Source: an uncultured Erysipelotrichaceae bacterium (GTDB taxonomy: Bacteria > Bacillota_I > Bacilli_A > RFN20 > CAG-826). Taken from it: 6,214 bases of DNA. Below, one piece after another: positions 1 to 4,231 of this stretch. The DNA lies in assembly GCA_902782395.1 (NCBI GenBank), contig CACZNF010000106.1, positions 1 to 6,214 of the forward strand, given 5' to 3'. The notes beneath the pieces were generated by a model. It was given only the letters and a program-made list of their open reading frames with translations. It was not told the origin of the DNA and did no database searches. The position numbers and the translations under genes were made by a program. Within the stretch, counting starts at the first letter, position 1. Every line of letters begins with the position of its first letter.

Positions 1-8
1 CTTTTATT

Positions 9-17
9 TGCTACTAT
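9..17 (+). promoter_or_regulatory. Extended -10 box, possibly giving a leaderless metallophosphoesterase mRNA
   Basis: TGCTACTAT carries a TG dinucleotide one base before a TANNNT hexamer (12-17), the extended -10 arrangement. Six bases separate the hexamer from the ATG at 24, so the predicted +1 is the A of that codon. No Shine-Dalgarno sequence is visible upstream. The -35 region would lie outside the window. It could be a chance match inside the end of an upstream gene. Confidence 0.4.
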
Positions 18-23
18 ATGAAC

Positions 24-461
24 ATGAAAATTTTGTTAGTCAGTGATTCGCATAGTGATTATGCTTCTTTAGATCGCTTAGCGGCTATGTATCCAAACAT
101 GGATTTATATTTACACGCTGGAGATAGCGAACAGGATGAATGGAGTATTAAGCCTTTTATATCTGTTAGAGGTAACTGTGACCACTATTATGACTTTCCT
201 AATTTTTTAATAATTCCCTCACCATATGGGAACATTTTTATCCAGCATTTACCATTTGTGTCCAAAAGTACCATCGATGAACATAACGCTAAGATTGTCA
301 TACATGGACACACACATACTCGTAGAAATGAAAAGAAGAATGGTATATTATATGTAAATCCGGGAGCAATCAGCTATGCCCGGGATAAGTATGATGGTAG
401 TTACGCCATCCTCGAAATTGACTCTAATCATGTAGACGTTAAGTTCTACACGTTAAAATAA
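24..461 (+). CDS. YfcE/YsnB-family metallophosphoesterase
   Basis: A small cytosolic calcineurin-like phosphoesterase of the YfcE/MJ0936 family; members are two-metal phosphodiesterases whose natural substrate is mostly unknown. All metal-binding motifs are visible, numbered from the ATG at 24: D8 and H10 (DSH), D34 (GD), N51 and D53 (GNCD), H75, then H94 and H96 (GHTH), followed by the family's NPGA at 112-115. At 145 residues it is somewhat shorter than the roughly 170 of Bacillus YsnB but is complete. An in-frame ATG at 18 would add two residues. I prefer 24 because MKILLVSDSH is the usual family start and fits a -10 box at 12-17. The frame is open to the left edge, so an upstream start cannot be formally excluded. 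The gene ends 13 bp before the acyl-ligase gene and is probably co-transcribed with it. Activity is likely; substrate is not predictable. Confidence 0.92.
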   Translation: MKILLVSDSHSDYASLDRLAAMYPNMDLYLHAGDSEQDEWSIKPFISVRGNCDHYYDFPNFLIIPSPYGNIFIQHLPFVSKSTIDEHNAKIVIHGHTHTRRNEKKNGILYVNPGAISYARDKYDGSYAILEIDSNHVDVKFYTLK

Positions 462-466
462 AAGGA
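462..466 (+). promoter_or_regulatory. Ribosome binding site of the acyl-ligase gene
   Basis: AAGGA lies 8 bases before the ATG at 475 and directly after the stop codon of the metallophosphoesterase gene. It fixes the start of the next gene and supports a shared transcript. It also shows that this organism uses Shine-Dalgarno sites, which makes their absence at 24 and 3741 informative. Confidence 0.75.
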
Positions 467-474
467 ACATTACT

Positions 475-2454
475 ATGAAAATCAACAAAGAATTGGTCAC
501 CCAATTTGTTCAGGGTGCTTCGGCTTTGCTTAAAACTTCACGCCGTTTTAGCAACATCTATCACCAAATGATGGAACAAAACAAAAAGAGAGTTTACGCC
601 GAATTTTTTAATTTGAACAACAGAATTAAAAGCTATAAGTATAGCAAGATGGATGAGAACGTTAGAAAGTACGCTCTTTATTTATCTAATAAGATTAAGA
701 AAGAAGGCACAAACCGTGTCATCTTAAAAGTCGCTAACTCCCCAGCCTGGGGCGAAATCTTCTGGGCTTTATTAATGGCAGGCTTTGTCCCAATGCTCAT
801 TGACGCTAAGCTCCCAAGAGAAAACGTTATTAACTTAGCTAATCAAGGTAAAGCCATCGCTATTATTAGTGATGATAACCACGAATATACACTTAATAAA
901 GTCAGAGTGGATAATATCCTACAAAACGCTAAAGAATGTATGACAAATCCTTCTTGGGCTGATGAAGTTATCTTCTCTTCCAGTGGCACAACTGGTGACG
1001 CCAAACTCATGGTTTTCAATGGTGAAAACTTCGTTAACCAAGTATGCTGCTCATTAGATATGCCTGAAGAAAGTATGGATATTATGTATCCAAAGAAATA
1101 TGGCAAAATTAAGATCTTAGCCATGATTCCATTCCACCATATCTTCGGTTTTGTGGCCGTCTTCTTATGGTACACATTCTATGGCACAACTTTAGTCTTC
1201 CCAAAGAGCAATACTCCAAGCGATTTATTATTAATTTGCCAAAAAGTTGGTATTACTCACGTCTATAGTGTCCCATTATTCTGGGATTCATTAGCCTTAT
1301 CCATTAAGCGTAAATTTGCTTTGCAAAGCCCTGAAAAACAAAAGCTTTTAGAAAAGATGATGGCTTATAACTTAGGTGAAATGAGCGCTGAAGAAGCTGG
1401 TTTCGCTAGCAAGAAGATCGTTAATGATAAAGTTAAAGGCAACATCTTAGGCAAACACGTCAGATACTGTATCTCTGGTGGCGGTTACCTCTCTAATGAA
1501 ACCTTAAGAGCGGTCAATGGCTTAGGCTATCCTTTATATAATGGATACGGCATGACTGAAATCGGTGTTACTTCTGTCGAACTTTCTCCAGATGTGAAGC
1601 AAAGATTATTAGGCTATATTGGTAAACCACTCCACGGTGTTGAATATAAAGTTAGTGAAGAGAATAACGAACTCTTAGTGAAATCTCCTACAATTCATAT
1701 TAGAGAAATCATCGCTGGCGTGGAAAAAGAAACCGCTTTAGATAATGGCTATTTCCATACAGGTGATATCGTTAATAAAGAAGCTACTGGCTATATCATG
1801 AAAGGTAGAATGAAAGATGTCATCATCAACGCCAACGGTGAAAACATCTTCCCAGATGAACTCGAAATCTACTTCAAAGATTTACCAAGTGTTAACAACT
1901 TATCCGTCTTAGGTGTTATCAATAAAGATAAAGCCTTACGTGAAGATATCGTCTTAGTCTTAGAACTCGATGACAAGACCGATGAAGAAGCGCTTAAAGA
2001 AATTGAAAAGACAGTCAAAGAAATCAAGCTTCCTCACGACACAAAGATTGACAATATCTACTTAGCAAAGAACCGTTTGCCTATGGCAAATAACATGAAA
2101 GTTAAGAGATTCGCAATTAAGAAAGAAATTGAAAATGGTTCTAATAAGTATGTCTTAATTAACCAAAAGAAAGTTTCTAGCAAAGTGAGAAAGTTCTCTA
2201 AGGAAACATTAGAAAATGTCCTTCCAAAAGTGAGAGCCTTATTCTCCAAAATCTTAGTCTTACCAGCCTTCAAGATTGATGATGAAGATCACTGGATTAA
2301 TGACTTAGGTGGTGACTCCATGAATTATGTTGAATTAGTCCAAGAAATTGATAGAGAATTCGACATTGAAGTTCCTGAAGAACAATATGGTAAGCTCACC
2401 TGCGTCAACGATTTCGTAGAAGAAATCGCTCGCATCTTAAAAGAAAAGAAATAA
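475..2454 (+). CDS. AMP-forming acyl ligase fused to a C-terminal acyl carrier protein domain
   Basis: A 659-residue member of the ANL adenylating superfamily (acyl-CoA/acyl-ACP synthetases). These enzymes activate a carboxylic acid with ATP to an acyl-adenylate and transfer it to a thiol. Visible motifs: the phosphate loop SSSGTTGDAK at 168-177; YGMTE at 358-362; HTGD with D431, expected to contact the ribose of AMP; GRMKD at 444-448 followed by GENIFPDE at 455-462; and the A10 catalytic lysine at K542, in PMANNMKVKR, where the usual T and G are replaced. Residues from about 580 form an acyl carrier domain with GGDS at 612-615, S615 being the expected 4'-phosphopantetheine site. The natural reading is that the ligase loads an acyl group onto its own carrier arm, as an acyl-ACP synthetase would. 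A fatty acid destined for membrane lipid is the likeliest substrate, by inference only. There is no membrane segment or second catalytic module such as an acyltransferase or reductase, so the acceptor enzyme must act in trans. Start chosen for the AAGGA site. Confidence 0.92.
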   Translation: MKINKELVTQFVQGASALLKTSRRFSNIYHQMMEQNKKRVYAEFFNLNNRIKSYKYSKMDENVRKYALYLSNKIKKEGTNRVILKVANSPAWGEIFWALLMAGFVPMLIDAKLPRENVINLANQGKAIAIISDDNHEYTLNKVRVDNILQNAKECMTNPSWADEVIFSSSGTTGDAKLMVFNGENFVNQVCCSLDMPEESMDIMYPKKYGKIKILAMIPFHHIFGFVAVFLWYTFYGTTLVFPKSNTPSDLLLICQKVGITHVYSVPLFWDSLALSIKRKFALQSPEKQKLLEKMMAYNLGEMSAEEAGFASKKIVNDKVKGNILGKHVRYCISGGGYLSNETLRAVNGLGYPLYNGYGMTEIGVTSVELSPDVKQRLLGYIGKPLHGVEYKVSEENNELLVKSPTIHIREIIAGVEKETALDNGYFHTGDIVNKEATGYIMKGRMKDVIINANGENIFPDELEIYFKDLPSVNNLSVLGVINKDKALREDIVLVLELDDKTDEEALKEIEKTVKEIKLPHDTKIDNIYLAKNRLPMANNMKVKRFAIKKEIENGSNKYVLINQKKVSSKVRKFSKETLENVLPKVRALFSKILVLPAFKIDDEDHWINDLGGDSMNYVELVQEIDREFDIEVPEEQYGKLTCVNDFVEEIARILKEKK

Positions 2455-2458
2455 ATAA

Positions 2459-2487
2459 TTGCATTATTTGCCGAATTTTGTTAAGAT
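2459..2487 (+). promoter_or_regulatory. Promoter of rpsT
   Basis: TTGCAT (2459-2464) as -35, 17 bp spacer, TAAGAT (2482-2487) as -10 with an upstream TG at 2479-2480 (extended -10). Predicted start near 2494, giving a short leader of about 24 nt. It begins 5 bp after the stop of the acyl-ligase gene, so rpsT probably has its own transcript. Confidence 0.6.
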
Positions 2488-2498
2488 TACACTCGGCA
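2469..2498. repeat. Inverted repeat flanking the rpsT -10 box
   Basis: TGCCGA (2469-2474) and TCGGCA (2493-2498) are perfect 6-bp inverted copies separated by 18 bp that contain the -10 box. The right arm overlaps the predicted transcription start. It is a possible operator, or a weak hairpin at the end of the acyl-ligase mRNA; it has no T tract, so it is not a typical terminator. Confidence 0.35.
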
Positions 2499-2505
2499 CT
2501 AGAAA

Positions 2506-2510
2506 AGAGG
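2506..2510 (+). promoter_or_regulatory. Ribosome binding site of rpsT
   Basis: AGAGG sits 7 bases before the ATG at 2518. The same AGAGG with the same 7-base spacing precedes the 119-residue minus-strand gene. Confidence 0.8.
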
Positions 2511-2517
2511 TAACTTT

Positions 2518-2781
2518 ATGGCTAACATAAAATCACAAATCAAACGTATCAAAACCAACGAAAAAGCTCGTCAAAGAAATGCATCTGCCAAAAGCGCTAT
2601 CCGTACTTCCATTAAGAAAGTCAAATTAGCCGTTGAAGCGAAAGATTTAGCTAAGGCCGAAGAATTATTGAATGCGGCTTTCCGTTTAATTGATAAATCC
2701 GTGAGTGATGGTATTCAACACAAGAATACTGCTGCAAGACAAAAAGGCGAACTTTCTCGCTTAGTCAACGCACTCAGATAA
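2518..2781 (+). CDS. rpsT: 30S ribosomal protein S20
   Basis: The full 87-residue S20 protein, which binds 16S rRNA in the body of the small subunit and helps its early assembly. The N-terminus MANIKSQIKRIKTNEKARQR is nearly the family consensus, and the HKNTAARQKGELSR segment near the end matches the conserved C-terminal helix region (HKN.AAR.K..L...). It is rich in Lys, Arg and Ala and predicted to be almost entirely helical, with no cysteine. It has its own promoter and AGAGG ribosome binding site, and it is convergent with holA, the arrangement seen in many Firmicutes. The stop codon is only 4 bp from that of holA, so its transcript must run into antisense holA sequence before it ends; the terminator is at 2830-2851. 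Confidence 0.99.
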   Translation: MANIKSQIKRIKTNEKARQRNASAKSAIRTSIKKVKLAVEAKDLAKAEELLNAAFRLIDKSVSDGIQHKNTAARQKGELSRLVNALR

Positions 2782-2808
2782 TTAATTATTTTCTTTTAAA
2801 ATTAATTA
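2779..2808. repeat. AT-only inverted repeat spanning both convergent stop codons
   Basis: TAATTAATT (2779-2787) and AATTAATTA (2800-2808) are perfect inverted copies with a 12-base loop. The left arm contains the rpsT stop codon and the first part of the holA stop. There is no GC-rich stem and no long T tract beyond it, so it could at most be a weak bidirectional 3' hairpin. Chance is a real alternative in such AT-rich DNA. Confidence 0.35.
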
Positions 2809-3505
2809 GAAACAGTTCAAAGCTGTAATAGCGGTCCACAAGACCGCTTTTAATTTGCCAGTCTAACTGATATAAATCTTCTAAAGTTTGTAATATACGT
2901 TTACCAGAGATCACAAAACTATTCTTTCTAAGAATCTTCGCTCTAATTGGATTAATATTTAATTCTTTAGCGATATCATCTGGTCCATAACTGTGTCTCG
3001 CTAAATAGGAAACTCTATTTAATAATCTAAATTGATTAGCAATCATGCTAATGAGAGTCACTGGTTCAACATTGCTACTCTTAAGGTCACGGAATAAAGC
3101 GACAGCATCCATGTTTCTTTCATCCACTAAATAGTTAAAGAGCATGAAAGCATTTTCTTCTAGAGGACGTGTCACCATCATAGTGACATCACTAAAAGTA
3201 ATGTGATTAGTGTATAACGCTAGCTTGCTACCATTGTTAAATAAAGATGCATAATCGCCTTCTGTTCTTCTAGCAAGTTCGGCTACTGCATCACTATCAA
3301 TAACGGTATCTGGCCACTTTTCAGAGAAATAATGTCTCACAACATCATTCCACTGTTCTTGTTTTGGTTCAGTAAGGACCACTACTTGGCCATTCTTTTC
3401 AATCAATTGATTTATTTCATTCTTTTTATCAAGTTCACTATCACTAGTGTTCACTAAAAAGATCAAATCACAATCTGGATTAGGATTAGCTAAATAATTC
3501 TTCAA
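2786..3505 (-). CDS. holA: DNA polymerase III delta subunit, C-terminal frame of a frameshifted holA
   Basis: This frame holds domains II and III of the clamp-loader delta subunit, the protein that opens the beta sliding-clamp ring at the replication fork. Family features are clear: a run of aspartate and asparagine residues leading into LIFLVNT near the start, the KLALYT segment, PVTLISMIANQFRLL, the IAKELNINPIRAK segment, and the C-terminal LDWQIKSGLVDRYYSFELFL. The only start in this frame is a TTG at 3505 that overlaps the TGA of the preceding frame, so translational coupling is formally possible. However, the same frame continues upstream of the TTG with NKIESEQDYES, which reads as good HolA sequence. 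The 239 residues are therefore most likely the tail of one 318-residue protein, not a separate gene. The real product probably joins 3741 to 2786 through a shift near 3532-3540. Function is secure; whether this copy is intact in the organism is not. Confidence 0.93.
   Translation of the reverse strand: MKNYLANPNPDCDLIFLVNTSDSELDKKNEINQLIEKNGQVVVLTEPKQEQWNDVVRHYFSEKWPDTVIDSDAVAELARRTEGDYASLFNNGSKLALYTNHITFSDVTMMVTRPLEENAFMLFNYLVDERNMDAVALFRDLKSSNVEPVTLISMIANQFRLLNRVSYLARHSYGPDDIAKELNINPIRAKILRKNSFVISGKRILQTLEDLYQLDWQIKSGLVDRYYSFELFLINFKRK
2830..2851 (+). terminator. Intrinsic terminator of rpsT, inside the 3' end of holA
   Basis: AGCGGTC (2830-2836), a five-base loop CACAA, GACCGCT (2842-2848), then a T run ending at 2851 and further AT-rich sequence. 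This is the only GC-rich hairpin with a T tract just downstream of rpsT. It lies opposite holA codons for the conserved KSGLVDRYY stretch, so the same bases serve as protein code and as terminator on the other strand. Confidence 0.75.
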
Positions 3506-3741
3506 TGATTCGTAATCTTGTTCGCTTTCGATTTTGTTTCTGGAGAATCAACGATGACCGCTTTTGAATCGTAGCCTAAAGGCATGTAGTTAGCCTCGCT
3601 AACGATTTCTTGGATTGGGGTCAAAGAAGCATCAAACTTCACGAAATTCATCGCATCCATTTCTTTCAAAGACTTCTTAACGATGCTTTTCATTTGGCTC
3701 TTTAAACGAATGTTTTGTTTGCCACTGATAAGATAAATCAT
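3502..3741 (-). CDS. holA: DNA polymerase III delta subunit, N-terminal frame of a frameshifted holA
   Basis: This frame encodes the beginning of HolA: MIYLISGKQN (the 'yl..G.d.fl' start of the delta fold), then LPL-like MPLGYDSKAVIVDSP, matching the conserved strand at which delta subunits read 'lPl.s.rkvVvv'. After E68 the frame runs on for 11 unrelated residues (TKSKANKITNH) to a TGA at 3504-3502, while the -1 frame continues with HolA-like sequence. The break lies within GAAACAAAAT (minus strand, 3540-3531); one extra A there would restore a 318-residue protein of normal length. It starts at the ATG at 3741 with no Shine-Dalgarno sequence, but a TATAAT box ends 6 bases before it. It lies 117 bp downstream of the 119-residue gene and may also be reached by read-through from comEC. 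Confidence 0.9.
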   Translation of the reverse strand: MIYLISGKQNIRLKSQMKSIVKKSLKEMDAMNFVKFDASLTPIQEIVSEANYMPLGYDSKAVIVDSPETKSKANKITNH

Positions 3742-3747
3742 GAAATT

Positions 3748-3753
3748 ATTATA
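3748..3753 (-). promoter_or_regulatory. -10 box of holA, placed for a leaderless mRNA
   Basis: A perfect TATAAT on the minus strand ends exactly 6 bases before the holA ATG, so the predicted transcription start is the A of the start codon. No ribosome binding site is present between them. The -35 is weak: GTTACA at a 15-bp spacing, or TAGTTA at 17. AT-rich context means the hexamer alone could be chance; the exact spacing is what makes it notable. Confidence 0.45.
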
Positions 3754-3783
3754 AAATATTTTATATTTTGTAACTACACATTA

Positions 3784-3813
3784 TTGACAAATATAAGAAA
3801 AATAATGTTTAAT
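3784..3813 (+). promoter_or_regulatory. Plus-strand promoter facing the 119-residue gene
   Basis: A perfect -35 TTGACA (3784-3789), 18-bp spacer, and TTTAAT (3808-3813), one mismatch from the -10 consensus. The predicted start is 3820, the first base of the terminator hairpin. No plus-strand open reading frame follows. It is divergent from the holA -10 box. Confidence 0.5.
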
Positions 3814-3819
3814 GAGTTT

Positions 3820-3860
3820 AGTCCGTTAATCCGCTGTTAAAAGGCGCAACGGACTTTTTT
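3820..3860 (+). terminator. Intrinsic terminator hairpin directly behind a promoter; possible ~40-nt RNA
   Basis: AGTCCGTT (3820-3827) pairs perfectly with AACGGACT (3848-3855), followed by TTTTTT (3855-3860). The 20-base loop can form an inner CGC/GCG stem (3832-3834 with 3844-3846). The T tract is on the plus strand only, so it stops plus-strand transcription moving toward the 119-residue gene and comEC. On the minus strand the hairpin is followed by AAACTCATT and would not work as a standard terminator. It starts just beyond the stop codon of the 119-residue gene. Confidence 0.75.
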
Positions 3861-4218
3861 ATTTGTTTCTTTTCCGTTCTACATATTCGCGATACTTCTT
3901 AGATATTCTCGGATTTCTACTTTTTACTATCTTTATTCTCGGCTTATCTTCTTTGTCAATTGCTATCCCCTGTAATTCGTGATTTCCAAAATCCTTTTTA
4001 GTGGTCAGTAATGGTCTGTTCTGAACATAAGATTCCTTAACCTTTTCGCTTATTGGGTGGACTAGTTTTGTCCTATGCCTTCCGTCAGAAGAATCGAATA
4101 CTATAACGACATATTTGTTTTTTCTTCTATTTATTTTGAAAATCAACGAAGGATGAGATCCACCCGTTGTGTAGATTGAATAGAATCTACCTCTAATTAA
4201 TTTTGTTTTTTTAGACAT
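3859..4218 (-). CDS. Basic 119-residue protein of unknown function, between comEC and holA
   Basis: I do not recognise the family. The protein is strongly basic, with a Lys/Arg-rich start (MSKKTKLIRGR) and tail (KKYREYVERKRNK). The middle looks like a compact beta-rich domain: RGRFYSIYTTGGSHP at 9-23, KNKYVVIVFDSS at 33-44, HRTKLVHPI at 48-56, and SYVQNRPLL at 63-71, then LQGIAIDKEDKP at 82-93. It has no signal peptide, membrane segment or cysteine. The 'RG.fY.i....gsHP.LI' opening and the later 'NRPLL' loosely recall the SH3-like barrel of PemK/MazF proteins, but catalytic residues cannot be assigned and I do not claim a toxin. The charge suggests nucleic acid binding (inference). It starts 13 bp after the comEC stop with an AGAGG site, so it is probably co-transcribed and could be linked to DNA uptake, or be an accessory insertion between two usually adjacent genes. 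No antitoxin-like partner is present. Confidence 0.8.
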   Translation of the reverse strand: MSKKTKLIRGRFYSIYTTGGSHPSLIFKINRRKNKYVVIVFDSSDGRHRTKLVHPISEKVKESYVQNRPLLTTKKDFGNHELQGIAIDKEDKPRIKIVKSRNPRISKKYREYVERKRNK

Positions 4219-4225
4219 ATGAAAA

Positions 4226-4230
4226 CCTCT
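4226..4230 (-). promoter_or_regulatory. Ribosome binding site of the 119-residue gene
   Basis: AGAGG on the minus strand, 7 bases before the ATG at 4218 and starting one base after the comEC stop codon. It supports the chosen start and translation from the comEC mRNA. Confidence 0.75.
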
Positions 4231-4231
4231 T

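Noticed and set aside
843..1175. 110-residue minus-strand reading frame
   Set aside because: It lies wholly opposite the core of the acyl-ligase gene, has no ribosome binding site or recognisable domain, and is a shadow of that gene.
2058..2273. 71-residue minus-strand reading frame
   Set aside because: It is antisense to the acyl-ligase region between its catalytic lysine and carrier domain; no start signal or family resemblance.
2455..2517. T-box, riboswitch or ribosomal-protein leader before rpsT
   Set aside because: The gap is only 63 bp and the predicted leader about 24 nt, too short for such structures; no conserved leader motif is visible.
3502..3504. TGA read as tryptophan (mycoplasma code) joining the holA halves
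   Set aside because: Reading through TGA meets a TAG four codons later in the same frame, and tryptophan elsewhere in the window uses TGG.
3820..3860. Terminator for the comEC - 119-residue gene unit
   Set aside because: The T tract follows the hairpin only on the plus strand. On the minus strand the hairpin is followed by AAACTCATT, so it does not fit an intrinsic terminator for those genes.
3859..4218. PemK/MazF toxin of a toxin-antitoxin pair
   Set aside because: Only a loose resemblance of a few residues; no assignable catalytic residues and no small antitoxin gene beside it.
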